DNA of 64,000 bases from JAOABV01 sp039801465 (GTDB lineage Bacteria; Hydrothermota; Tepidihabitantia; Tepidihabitantales; CAIPLT01): positions 77,429 through 141,428 of the forward strand of contig JBDRUT010000003.1 in assembly GCA_039801465.1 (NCBI GenBank). The letters run 5' to 3'. Made by a program: the position numbers and the translations under genes. The notes under the pieces are model-generated. The model was not told the origin of the DNA. It saw only the letters and a program-made list of their open reading frames with translations, and did no database searches. Shown piece by piece: positions 1-8,401 of this stretch. Each line of letters opens with the position of its first letter. Positions within the stretch are counted from its first letter, which is position 1.

Positions 1-83
1 AGGAAAGTCTCAGCCGATTTCTTAGGAAGTTCAGCACCCTCTGCAAGTTTTTTAATTAATGCAGCTTTAGTAATCTTTGCCAT
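1..83 (-). CDS. HU/IHF-family DNA-binding protein, N-terminal part
   Basis: The first 27 codons of a gene that continues beyond the left window edge. The N-terminus starts MAKITKAALIKKLAEG and continues with a PKKSAE segment, which matches the helical N-terminal arm of bacterial HU (the usual pattern is a T-x-x-L-I start followed by a K-K-x-A-E helix). HU is a small dimeric nucleoid protein that bends DNA. The ATG at 83 follows a very strong ribosome site, AAGGAGGTGAAG. A promoter about 160 bases upstream leaves a long leader that can fold. Only the start is visible, so HU cannot be told apart from IHF-like paralogs. Confidence 0.85.
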   Translation of the reverse strand, partial: MAKITKAALIKKLAEGAELPKKSAETF

Positions 84-242
84 TTTATACTTCACCTCCT
101 TTCATAATATATTCCGCGTTTCAGCAAAATCTTTTGGAGGTATTACAATTAATGGAAGATAGCGATAAACCATATTACTTTATCTAAAGATTCTTCAATA
201 ATAAATGCTGAAACGCATGTGTTTTATTTATTAACATAGTTG
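84..242 (-). promoter_or_regulatory. Structured 5' leader of the HU gene
   Basis: Between the predicted transcription start near 242 and the ATG at 83 lies an untranslated leader of about 160 bases. It contains a perfect 11-base inverted repeat, GCGTTTCAGCA (minus strand 216-206) against TGCTGAAACGC (126-116). Inside the region enclosed by that stem is ACCTCC (near 137-142 on the plus strand as GGAGGT), which is complementary to the AGGAGGT ribosome site of the HU gene. This gives two competing pairings, one of which would hide the ribosome site. No known riboswitch class was recognised. The base pairing is read from the sequence; regulation is inferred. Confidence 0.4.
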
Positions 243-248
243 TAGTAT

Positions 249-276
249 AATATAGAAAAAAATCAGTATCTGTCAA
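249..276 (-). promoter_or_regulatory. Promoter of the HU gene
   Basis: On the minus strand TTGACA (276-271) is followed after 16 bases by TATATT (254-249), a near-consensus housekeeping promoter facing the HU gene. The predicted start is near 242. Confidence 0.55.
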
Positions 277-338
277 GCACAAAAATTAAAAAATTAAGAA
301 GCGCTGCTGTGGTTTGGTCTAAACATTTTACGTATTTC

Positions 339-2336
339 TTAGTTTATAATTACAATCTTTTTTACAAAATTCTGCCCATGGTTATTATCTTTAATCAGCA
401 GAAAATACACTCCGCAAGGCAGACTTTTTTCCCTCTGGATCTCTATTAAATTGCTATTGCCGGTAAGTTTTTGGACCAAATGGCCTAATTTGTCATAAAT
501 GAAAATTATGTGTCCAGAAGATGTTGCGGATAAAAGTGAGCTTGATTTTGAATTGAGATTATTTGAATTTATAATTGTTCTTAAGGTTTTTTCTGTTTTC
601 GGGATACATCGTAAAAAAGTCGTTGTTTTGCTTCCGACTAATCCAGAATATGAGGTTGATTCAAAATTGACACTATTGGAATATGAGGTTGTTTTACTTG
701 TCTTTTCAATTTCTGGAATATATCGATAAAAATTAGATGTTCTACTACCGGCTAAACAATAGATTTTACCTGAAGCAGCTGTTAATGCGCTACCGCCAGT
801 TATCTTTATTGGCAGAGAATCCAATTCTTGCCATTTATCAACCGGGTTATATCGGTAGAATTTTTTAGTTTTACCACTTGCGAGACAATAGACATTATAT
901 CCATCACAAGCCAAACCAGCACCCTTTTTTACTTTGATTGGAACCGATTCGATAATTGACCAAGAATTACCTGAAATTGAATAGCGATAGAATTCTTTGG
1001 ATGAACCGCGTAAAGCATAAAGATTTCCGAAAGTATCACCAGTAAGCGCAACACCGTTCTTTATTTTTACTGGCAGTCCTTTGATATTTTCCCAAATATT
1101 CGTTGTCATCCCAAAACGCAAAAAGGTGGTATCGCCAATTAAAGCATAGATAAAGCCATTTTTACTGTAAAGGGCAGTATATGATTTTGGTTTTTTGGGT
1201 AATGACTCTGCAGGCAGCCAATTGTTTCCAGAAATTGAGTATTTATAGAATTTTTTCTTATCGCGTAATAGTGCATAAAGCGTATCATTACTTCCTGAGA
1301 CCAGTCCCAAACCTGATTTTGGTTTTAATGGGATACCTTTTTTCTGATGCCAGTTGTTTGAATCTATTTCGTAGGCATAAAAGGCAGTATCATTTGCAAG
1401 TAGAGAATATATAAAACCTGTGCTATCAAAACAGATGCTTGAGCCGGTTGTTTTTACTATTTTAGGTAATGGCAGTAATGATTGCCAGACATTGGTCGTG
1501 CGGATAATAAAACTACTATAACAAGTGTCGTTGTTTCGATTATCATCATTAATTAAATTAGTATAAGCACAAGTATTGTAAGAACCTGAGTTTAGTGTAC
1601 AAGCAGGAAAGTTTATTATTGTATCCAGACCAGCAATAAGAATAACAGTGTCAGATTTCTCATAAGAACTATTAATTTTAAATATCACGGGAATGGTTTC
1701 AGTTGCTGAGCCGAAATTTTTTATTCTTACTGAAGGATAGACAATGCTGTCAAAATTTACACCAATTGGTGCTAAAATCTGAGTAACTCCAGCATCGTGT
1801 GAAGAATAGATTGTTGGTCCGGAAATATCATCTAAATAGATACCATTGCGTAAATCACCTAAAGGAGTATAATAACGGAAAGCAATATAAAAGGTTGAAT
1901 CCACATAATTATGTAATGAAATCTTTCCTAAACCATAGGTTGTGTTATTAAATCTTCTTCCCCAGAGCACTTTAGTAAAATCTGAGGCTCGAGCACCTTT
2001 TAAAGAGAGACGAACTTCAAGGCTTTCTAATGCTGAACTAGCAAAGGCACGATAGAAGAATTTCAAGGTATCGCCAACGCTACCAATAAGCCGAGGTGTA
2101 ATAAGCCAATCATCACTGGTAAGAAAAAAATTATCAAATAGACACATAGCGCAAGCAGGTTCAGAGTAATAATTTGAAGTGGCGCGCGTCCAAGTCTGAC
2201 TACCAAAACCATCATTATTAATAATTCGCCAGCCTTCCGGCGGAAATACCGCATCCGTAAATGACTCGTTAAGTTGTTGGCTGAAAAGAGTACACCCAAT
2301 ACATAAACCGATAAGACAAGCTTTATACATTGACAT
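339..2336 (-). CDS. Secreted kelch-like protein with adhesin-type N-domain and C-terminal sorting domain
   Basis: About 665 residues. A hydrophobic signal peptide (residues 2-20) is followed by a jelly-roll domain resembling cleaved-adhesin/choice-of-anchor J domains (about 22-175, with the typical WLITPRL and YLDDI strands). Next comes a CARDB-like beta domain (about 180-285). Six or so imperfect kelch-like repeats follow (about 290-560), each with an F/Y-Y-R-Y-x-x-x-x-x-x-W core. The final 70 residues (FIYDKLGHLVQKL ... GVYFLLIKD ... KKIVI) resemble a type IX secretion C-terminal sorting domain. It is probably exported across the outer membrane and surface-bound or released. The start at 2336 is chosen because GAGGTG at 2348-2343 lies 6 bases upstream; GTG at 2345 and ATG at 2342 would overlap it. 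Confidence 0.8.
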   Translation of the reverse strand: MSMYKACLIGLCIGCTLFSQQLNESFTDAVFPPEGWRIINNDGFGSQTWTRATSNYYSEPACAMCLFDNFFLTSDDWLITPRLIGSVGDTLKFFYRAFASSALESLEVRLSLKGARASDFTKVLWGRRFNNTTYGLGKISLHNYVDSTFYIAFRYYTPLGDLRNGIYLDDISGPTIYSSHDAGVTQILAPIGVNFDSIVYPSVRIKNFGSATETIPVIFKINSSYEKSDTVILIAGLDTIINFPACTLNSGSYNTCAYTNLINDDNRNNDTCYSSFIIRTTNVWQSLLPLPKIVKTTGSSICFDSTGFIYSLLANDTAFYAYEIDSNNWHQKKGIPLKPKSGLGLVSGSNDTLYALLRDKKKFYKYSISGNNWLPAESLPKKPKSYTALYSKNGFIYALIGDTTFLRFGMTTNIWENIKGLPVKIKNGVALTGDTFGNLYALRGSSKEFYRYSISGNSWSIIESVPIKVKKGAGLACDGYNVYCLASGKTKKFYRYNPVDKWQELDSLPIKITGGSALTAASGKIYCLAGSRTSNFYRYIPEIEKTSKTTSYSNSVNFESTSYSGLVGSKTTTFLRCIPKTEKTLRTIINSNNLNSKSSSLLSATSSGHIIFIYDKLGHLVQKLTGNSNLIEIQREKSLPCGVYFLLIKDNNHGQNFVKKIVIIN

Positions 2337-2366
2337 AGCCATCACCTCGTATTATTTATTAAGGAC

Positions 2367-2395
2367 ATATTAAACATTATAAAAGTTTCTGTCAA
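2367..2395 (-). promoter_or_regulatory. Promoter of the kelch-like secreted protein gene
   Basis: Minus-strand TTGACA (2395-2390), a 17-base spacer and TAATAT (2372-2367) lie just upstream of the gene, predicting a short leader of about 25 bases that contains the GAGGTG ribosome site. Confidence 0.5.
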
Positions 2396-3294
2396 TAGTT
2401 ATTTAATGTGAGTTTTGAAAAAGTACAATTGAAAAAAGCTGAAGATACATAAAGACAAAAGAAAATCAGTGACTTATTAGTGGAAAAGACTTTTACAGAG
2501 TTGTATTTAATTTGGATTACACTTTTTGATTAAGACATTAATAAAGTTTCAATTTTGAATAACATAAAAATAAAATAAACTATTTTTTACTTTTTCATGG
2601 TCTGAGTTGTCTATATATTATATAGGGTAAAAATATATTTTGAGATGTGTACATTATTGTTAAGGAATATAGAGTTTATAATTGAGAGTACTAAAAGTAT
2701 CCCTGAAAACACTGGATACACAGAAAACAGAAGAAATTCAGTGATTTCAGTAAAGAAAATTGACTTTCGCAGGGCTTTTTATGTATTCTTTGACAATGCA
2801 TATAAATAAAAACAAAGTTCAAAATTTAATAATTTGAAAATATGCTTGGGGACGGGGTGGATGCAAGATGGATACTACTTCTGTGCTATTCCTTCCGCCA
2901 TTGAATACGTAAAAACTTATGTCTTTTATTGTCCTAAAATCATTTTCTATTATTTTGTGTATTTTTCTGCCAATATTTTCAAATCAACAAAGAACTATTA
3001 TTTTGTCTCCTAACTCATCAATTTGCTTATCATCTAACTTGTCTTTGACCGTAACCTTGAATTTAGCATTAAAAAGATAAATCACAATACCATTTTCAGA
3101 ACTCAGAAAATAAGTAATAGTTCTTTTTACTTCTAATATAAAGATGTTAGTAATTAGAAATGCTTGAAAATAAAATTTAAAATTTTTATGAGTGGCTTTT
3201 GATTCAAAAATAAAAATCGTACGAATCAGAAATCTTAAGATAAATAGTGTATAAAATATTTTGTGTAAATTTAGAATTGAAGTGTTTAAAATAA

Positions 3295-3351
3295 AGGTGT
3301 ATCCTCCTATGATATTTAAAACTATAACAATAAAGAAAGGAGAATACACCT
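3295..3351. repeat. Inverted repeat with ribosome-site-like arms
   Basis: AGGTGTATCCTCCT (3295-3308) and AGGAGAATACACCT (3338-3351) are complementary at 13 of 14 positions, separated by 29 bases. Each arm, read outward, contains AGGAG followed by A(A/G/T)TACACCT. On the plus strand the right arm is followed directly by ATG and a 32-codon open frame. It could be a remnant of mobile-element ends or a hairpin; no transposase is recognisable. Confidence 0.4.
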
Positions 3352-3537
3352 ATGGACTTCTTGACAATTTTTTATTATCCGATATTATTACAATGTAAAC
3401 TCAAATGTATTAGAAAGAATTTTACAAATATCATTGATAATATTGATTAATGATGAGATTTAAATTTATTCAAATAATTTTGCAATGGATTAACCAAGAT
3501 ATATCTCTACAGTATTTAGCTAGAATTATTTTTATAT

Positions 3538-5637
3538 ATGAAAAAACCATTATTGATTGAAATTGGGACTGAAGAAATACCAGCTTCGTTTTTAGCACCA
3601 GCAGTCAATGATTTTAAGGATAAGTTTTGCCGCTTTCTAACAGAAAATAGAATCACATTTGGTGCGGTTAAGACCTATTATACACCAAGAAGATTGGCTT
3701 TAGTTTTATCTGATGTCGCAGAGAGACAAAAAGAAGAAGTTTTAGAAATTCAGGGTCCACCTAGTAAGTTTGCATTTGATGAGAATGGAAAGCCAACTCA
3801 GGTTGCAATCGGATTTGCCAACACTCATAAGGTTAAAGTATCCCACTTATATATTAAAAAAACACCAAAGGGAGAATATGTCTTTCTAAAAAGACCTGCG
3901 GAAACTAAAACGCTGGCACAGTTATTAAAAGAAAATCTCGAACGGTTAATTGCAGAGATACAATTTCCCAAAACGATGCGTTGGAAAGATGGTAATTTTC
4001 GATTTGCTCGGCCAATACGCTGGCTTACTATTATTTTTGGTAATAAACCAATTGGGATTTCTGTATTGGGTGTTAAAAGTTCTGCTTACACTTATGGACA
4101 CCGGAATTCAAAAATAAAAAAAATAAAGATAACTGGTATAAAGACTTACATCTCAAAATTAAAACGGATTGATGTTTTAGTAGATGCTAATGAGCGAAAA
4201 AAATACATTCAGGAAAAATTACAATCACTCACCCGAAAAGTTAGTGGCAAAGTAGTCAATGACGAAGAATTATTGGCAGAAACTACTAATATTTGCGAAA
4301 AACCTTTGCCGGTCTTATGTAGATTTCAACCTGAATTTCTCAAATTGCCGGCACCGGTTCTCATAACAGCGCTAAAGACGCATACTCGCTCGTTTGCAGT
4401 TCAAAAAACAAACTCCAATGAATTATTACCATATTGTGTTGCGGTTACAAATACACCAACTTGTGATAGAAATCAAGTTAGATATTGGTATGAGCAAGCA
4501 GTTGAATCCCGACTTAAAGACGCTAAATTCTTTTTTGAAGAAGACATAAAAATCGGTTTAGAAAAACGAGTTGAAGAAGAGAAAAAAGTTATTTGGATTG
4601 AAAATTTAGGAACTTTGTTTGATAAAAGTACAAGATTAGAAAAGTTATCATTAGTCATTAGCCAAAAAATACCCAATGTTAACACCAATTATTTGCTGCG
4701 CGCAGCATTTTTGGCAAAAGCGGATTTGTTGACTAATATGGTCAAGGAGAAAGAATATACGAGTTTACAAGGTATAATGGGAGGAATTTATGCTCAAAAC
4801 TTGGGCGAGCATAATTTAGTAAGTAAAGCCATTTCAGAACAATATCTGCCCAAATATCTCGGCGATAAACTTCCAGAGACAACTGAAGGTTCAATTTTAA
4901 GTATTGCAGATAAATTAGATAATATTATCGGCGCATTTATCGCTAATGCGATTCCTAGTGGTTCGTATGACCCTTGGGGTCTACGACGACAGGCAATGGC
5001 GATTTATTTAATCTGTTTAAATAAAAAATTTGATATTGACTTAGAACCAATTATTGAATTAGGTTACAACTATTTTAATCTACCTGAAAACCTAAGTTTA
5101 ATAAAAAGTATCAAAGATTTTCTTAAAGACCGGCTAAAAGCAGTTTTGCTTGACCAAAATATCCGTTACGATGTTAGCAATGCGGTCTTAGCCGTATGTG
5201 GTCTTACACCACTGGATGCATATGAACGATGTATTGCCCTTACTGAGTTTAGAAAACAAAAAGACTTTGAATCTTTGGTCATTGGACAAAAACGCGTAAG
5301 TAATATCCTGAAAACTATTCAAGAATCAGACCAGCAATTGCTATCTCAGACAACTATCAATGAATTGTTATTAGTTGAACCTGCTGAAAAAATTCTATAT
5401 CAAAAGGCAAAAGAAATTGAATCAGATTTAATAGTATCGGTAAAAGAGCACAATTATAAAAAAGCATTAGAAATTCTTTTGTCGCTTAGGCCAGCAATTG
5501 ATGATTTATTTGATAATGTTTTAGTAATGGTTGAAGATGAGGCTATACGAATTAACCGGTTGCAATTAGTTCAAAAAGTTCGGTCACTTTTCTTGGAGGT
5601 TGCAGATTTATCAGAAATTGTTATTGCTAAACCATAA
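3538..5637 (+). CDS. glyS: Glycine--tRNA ligase beta subunit
   Basis: 699 residues, the usual size of GlyS. With the alpha subunit it charges tRNA-Gly in the cytoplasm. The N-terminus carries the family signature IGTEEIPASF (residues 8-17). The body has typical GlyS blocks such as KTMRWKDGNFRFARPIRWL and the HD-like SIADKLDNIIGAF region (about 455-470). A helical DALR-type anticodon-binding region closes the protein (about 580-690). No Shine-Dalgarno sequence precedes the ATG; a weak TAGAAT -10 lies 11 bases upstream. The alpha-subunit gene glyQ, usually directly upstream, is not in this window. Confidence 0.97.
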   Translation: MKKPLLIEIGTEEIPASFLAPAVNDFKDKFCRFLTENRITFGAVKTYYTPRRLALVLSDVAERQKEEVLEIQGPPSKFAFDENGKPTQVAIGFANTHKVKVSHLYIKKTPKGEYVFLKRPAETKTLAQLLKENLERLIAEIQFPKTMRWKDGNFRFARPIRWLTIIFGNKPIGISVLGVKSSAYTYGHRNSKIKKIKITGIKTYISKLKRIDVLVDANERKKYIQEKLQSLTRKVSGKVVNDEELLAETTNICEKPLPVLCRFQPEFLKLPAPVLITALKTHTRSFAVQKTNSNELLPYCVAVTNTPTCDRNQVRYWYEQAVESRLKDAKFFFEEDIKIGLEKRVEEEKKVIWIENLGTLFDKSTRLEKLSLVISQKIPNVNTNYLLRAAFLAKADLLTNMVKEKEYTSLQGIMGGIYAQNLGEHNLVSKAISEQYLPKYLGDKLPETTEGSILSIADKLDNIIGAFIANAIPSGSYDPWGLRRQAMAIYLICLNKKFDIDLEPIIELGYNYFNLPENLSLIKSIKDFLKDRLKAVLLDQNIRYDVSNAVLAVCGLTPLDAYERCIALTEFRKQKDFESLVIGQKRVSNILKTIQESDQQLLSQTTINELLLVEPAEKILYQKAKEIESDLIVSVKEHNYKKALEILLSLRPAIDDLFDNVLVMVEDEAIRINRLQLVQKVRSLFLEVADLSEIVIAKP

Positions 5638-5764
5638 ATATTCTTAATGCTAGTATAAAAACCTTGACACTATTTTCCCTGATGCACTCGGTTCAATTAA
5701 TTAAAATTATTAAAAGTAAGAATCTTAATAGAATAATGGTGCATATTTAATTTTACATTTGGTT

Positions 5765-6283
5765 ATGTCCACAAAAAGATTTTTTTATCTAATTTTTTTG
5801 ATAATAATTGTTGTTGGGGTCTTTTTAATCTTTAAAAGAAGACCGATGATTGATATCATCTCAAAATCATATAAAGATTCGTTTCCGTTGCCGAAACAAC
5901 CGGAATTATCGCATTCACCATCAGAGGAGAAAATTACCCTAAAAATTAAAGATAAAGAGATTGAAGTTGAACTAGCCAACACACCAGAAAAAAGGGCATT
6001 AGGACTGATGTTTCGCCAAAGCTTAGAAGAAAACTCCGGTATGTTATTTGTATTTGATAAGGAAGGCATTTACCCGTTTTGGATGAAGAATACCGGGATT
6101 CCTTTGAGTATTGCCTATATTGATAAAAAGAGTGTTATTATTGATATTCTGGAGATGATTCCAAATCAAGAAGTCATCAGGTATTCGCCGTCAATGCCAT
6201 TTATTGCTGCTTTAGAGATGAATCAAGGCTGGTTTTTGCGAAATGGAATTAATATTGGAGATACAGTTTATGGGATACCTTAA
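5765..6283 (+). CDS. Membrane-anchored DUF192 family protein
   Basis: 172 residues from ATG 5765; a TTG two codons upstream is possible but less likely. An N-terminal transmembrane helix (about 7-25) anchors a DUF192 domain (about 55-170). The domain carries the family marks: a short KDKEIEVELANTPEKRALGLMF strand-helix unit (split here as seen at residues 60-80), then GMLFVFD and the WMKNT segment. DUF192 proteins are usually exported small beta-barrels of unknown activity. The last bases overlap the start of ispE, so the two are probably cotranscribed. Confidence 0.85.
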   Translation: MSTKRFFYLIFLIIIVVGVFLIFKRRPMIDIISKSYKDSFPLPKQPELSHSPSEEKITLKIKDKEIEVELANTPEKRALGLMFRQSLEENSGMLFVFDKEGIYPFWMKNTGIPLSIAYIDKKSVIIDILEMIPNQEVIRYSPSMPFIAALEMNQGWFLRNGINIGDTVYGIP

Positions 6284-7160
6284 TTCAAAATCAAAAATCA
6301 AAATTCAAAATTCTAAAATAAATGTATTAGCACCCGCGAAGATTAACATCGGATTAATTATAAAAGAGAAACTCGCTTCTGGATATCACACTATCGAGAC
6401 AATATTAGTCCCAATAAACTTATTTGATACGATAATTATTAAACGAACAAGCAATGGCTTTAAATTTACTACAGATAGTATTAAGTATTTGCCTTTAGGT
6501 CGCAATAATTTAGTGGTTAAAGCAGCGAAATTATTTTTCCAAAAAGCTAAGATTAAACCGTGTGTTGATATTTATCTTAAAAAAAGAATTCCGATTGGTG
6601 CTGGATTAGGTGGTGGTTCAAGTGATGCTGGAGCAGTGCTTGTAGGACTAAATCAACTATTTCAAAATCCTTTAAGTGCACAGACTCTTTATAGGGTTGC
6701 TTGTCAAATCGGAATGGATGTACCATTTTTTTTGTATCGAACACCGTGTTATGCAACTGGTCGAGGAGAGATTTTGAAACCGATAAAAATCCCTGAATTT
6801 AATGTTGCACTGTACATTCCCAACTATTTTATTTCAACACCCTGGGCATATAAGAAAATTGATGAGATGGGGTTGACAGAATCCAATTTTTCTCTTAAGA
6901 TACTTAGTAAGAAACTAAGCCAAAAAAATTGGCAAGAAATTAGTAAATACACTGTAAATACCTTTGAAAGAGTTCTTTTTCCTAAATATAGTGATTTACT
7001 TGTTATGAAGACGCGATTGCTGTTCTGTGGTGCAAAAGTTGTAAGTTTAACAGGGACAGGTAGTGCGATTTATGGTTTAGTTGAGGACGAAGATATTGAT
7101 ATTTTTCGGGCTAATGCTAAAAAATATAATCTAAGATTGTATTTTACCAAAACCCTGTGA
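6270..7160 (+). CDS. ispE: 4-(cytidine 5'-diphospho)-2-C-methyl-D-erythritol kinase
   Basis: 296 residues; phosphorylates CDP-methylerythritol in the MEP route to isoprenoid precursors. The N-terminal PAKINIGL strand and the GHMP-kinase ATP loop PIGAGLGGGSSDAG (about residues 108-121) are clear, as is the C-terminal LTGTGSAIYGL segment. The start at ATG 6270 is preceded by TTGGAG nine bases upstream and overlaps the DUF192 gene by 14 bases; an upstream in-frame ATG at 6243 lacks such a site. Residues 4-17 (rich in K, S, I, N, Q) are encoded by a simple A-rich repeat and look like an insertion before the true domain. Confidence 0.95.
   Translation: MGYLNSKSKIKIQNSKINVLAPAKINIGLIIKEKLASGYHTIETILVPINLFDTIIIKRTSNGFKFTTDSIKYLPLGRNNLVVKAAKLFFQKAKIKPCVDIYLKKRIPIGAGLGGGSSDAGAVLVGLNQLFQNPLSAQTLYRVACQIGMDVPFFLYRTPCYATGRGEILKPIKIPEFNVALYIPNYFISTPWAYKKIDEMGLTESNFSLKILSKKLSQKNWQEISKYTVNTFERVLFPKYSDLLVMKTRLLFCGAKVVSLTGTGSAIYGLVEDEDIDIFRANAKKYNLRLYFTKTL
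6283..6322 (+). repeat. TTCAAAATC-type simple repeat inside the ispE N-terminus
   Basis: A run of overlapping TCAAAAATC, TCAAAATTC and CAAAATTCTAAAAT units. It encodes alternating K-S/K-I/Q-N-S-K residues just before the conserved ispE domain and just after the stop codon of the upstream gene. Similar A-rich units are common dispersed repeats in AT-rich genomes. Confidence 0.5.
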
Positions 7161-7169
7161 AATTAAAAT

Positions 7170-7241
7170 TGGGGCGTCGTCTAGCTGGCAGGACCCAGGA
7201 TTTTGGATCCTGTTGGGAAGGTTCGAATCCTTCCGCCCCAG
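7170..7241 (+). tRNA. tRNA-Gln (anticodon TTG)
   Basis: A complete cloverleaf: acceptor TGGGGCG (7170-7176) pairs with CGCCCCA (7234-7240), discriminator G at 7241. The anticodon stem CAGGA/TCCTG (7196-7200/7208-7212) holds loop TTTTGGA with anticodon TTG. The T arm is GAAGG-TTCGAAT-CCTTC. The U1-A72 first pair is typical of bacterial tRNA-Gln. CCA is not encoded. Confidence 0.96.
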
Positions 7242-7314
7242 TAAATTATCTAAACTCATACATTAGAACAAGAGTCTATAAGAAATCTTGTACTAATCTA
7301 AGTATTATAGGTTT

Positions 7315-8265
7315 ATGTTCATAGAAAACCAAAAAATGAAAGTATTTTCGGGTCGAGCCAATCGACCATTAGCCGAGAAGATATGTCAGCATTTAGGAAT
7401 TGCCCTTGGTAAAGCAAGTATCAGTAATTTTTCTGATGGTGAGATTAAAATTAATATTGAGGAGAATGTAAGGGGTGTGGATGTATTTGTGGTACAACCA
7501 ACTCATCCACCTGCGGAGAATCTTTTAGAGCTGTTGTTAATGTTAGATGCTTTTAAGCGCGCATCGGCGGAGCGGATAACCGCGGTAATACCTTATTATG
7601 GTTATGGCCGCCAGGACCGAAAAGATGAACCGCGAGTTCCAATTTCAGCAAAATTAATTGCGGATCTAATAGTCAGTGCCGGTGCTTCAAGAGTCTTAAC
7701 AATGGATTTACACGCTGAGCAGATTCAAGGATTTTTTAATATTCCGGTTGACCATCTTTACGCAACACCGGTTTTAGTAGAACATTTTAGTAAATATGAG
7801 TTATCCAATTTAGTGGTGGTAGCACCTGATACTGGTCGGGCAAATCGTGCTCGTGGTTTTGCTAAACGTTTAGGCGATAAGATTCCTATGGCGATTATTG
7901 ATAAACGAAGGCCAGCACCAAACCAAGCAGAAGTTGTTATGGTAATCGGAGATGTTGCCGATAAGGATGTCTTACTTTTTGATGATATTATTGATACCGG
8001 TAATACGTTAATCGTCGCAGCTCAAGCCCTGGAAAAACAGGGTGCCAGAAAGATAATGGCATGCGCAACACATCCGGTGTTATCTAATGACGCTGTTTTA
8101 AGATTGGAAAAATCTAAAATTGCTGAAATTACCATAACAGATACAATTCAATTGCCCCAAGAAAAGATGAGCAAAAAACTGAATATTCTCTCAGTATCAA
8201 AACTTTTAGCTGAAACAGTTTTGCGCATTCATAAGGGTGAGTCGGTCAGTTCATTATTTATATAG
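7315..8265 (+). CDS. prs: Ribose-phosphate pyrophosphokinase
   Basis: 316 residues, full family length. Makes PRPP from ribose 5-phosphate and ATP for nucleotide, histidine and tryptophan synthesis. Visible motifs are the flexible loop YYGYGRQDRKDEPR, the metal-site DLHAEQIQGFF, the VVAPDTGRANRARGFAKRL segment and the PRPP-binding loop DVLLFDDIIDTGNT (about 220-233). The ATG at 7315 has no ribosome site but TATTAT ends 6 bases before it, the same spacing as leaderless genes elsewhere in the window, although no good -35 is present. ATG 7336 (MKVFSG) is the alternative start and matches the family N-terminus. Confidence 0.96.
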   Translation: MFIENQKMKVFSGRANRPLAEKICQHLGIALGKASISNFSDGEIKINIEENVRGVDVFVVQPTHPPAENLLELLLMLDAFKRASAERITAVIPYYGYGRQDRKDEPRVPISAKLIADLIVSAGASRVLTMDLHAEQIQGFFNIPVDHLYATPVLVEHFSKYELSNLVVVAPDTGRANRARGFAKRLGDKIPMAIIDKRRPAPNQAEVVMVIGDVADKDVLLFDDIIDTGNTLIVAAQALEKQGARKIMACATHPVLSNDAVLRLEKSKIAEITITDTIQLPQEKMSKKLNILSVSKLLAETVLRIHKGESVSSLFI

Positions 8266-8401
8266 AACAGAGAAATGCTTAGTGTTTTTAATTCCACAGT
8301 ATATAAATTACAGGAAAATTATTTCTTAATTCAATTTTATCGGTATTTTAGCCGCTGACAACAATGGCGAAAATAATTAGATTTATTTGACGGAGGCAAA
8401 T

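Larger units (their letters stand above)
2349..3537. other. AT-rich gap with decayed direct repeats and one inverted repeat
   Basis: No convincing gene. Two loosely similar stretches (about 2444-2498 and 2709-2775), both containing ATTCAGTGA or ATCAGTGA followed by an A-rich run and GACTTT, look like copies of an old dispersed repeat. A 14-base inverted repeat is at 3295-3308 and 3338-3351. Open frames here, including a 121-codon one on the minus strand, have GTG starts and amino-acid composition expected from AT-rich noncoding DNA. Confidence 0.5.

Noticed and set aside
2984..3349. 121-codon minus-strand frame
   Set aside because: It begins at a GTG inside the inverted repeat, has no ribosome site, and its I/F/K/N-rich composition is expected from AT-rich noncoding DNA.
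6243..6269. Upstream ATG as ispE start
   Set aside because: The downstream ATG at 6270 has a ribosome site at good spacing; the extra nine residues are not family-like.
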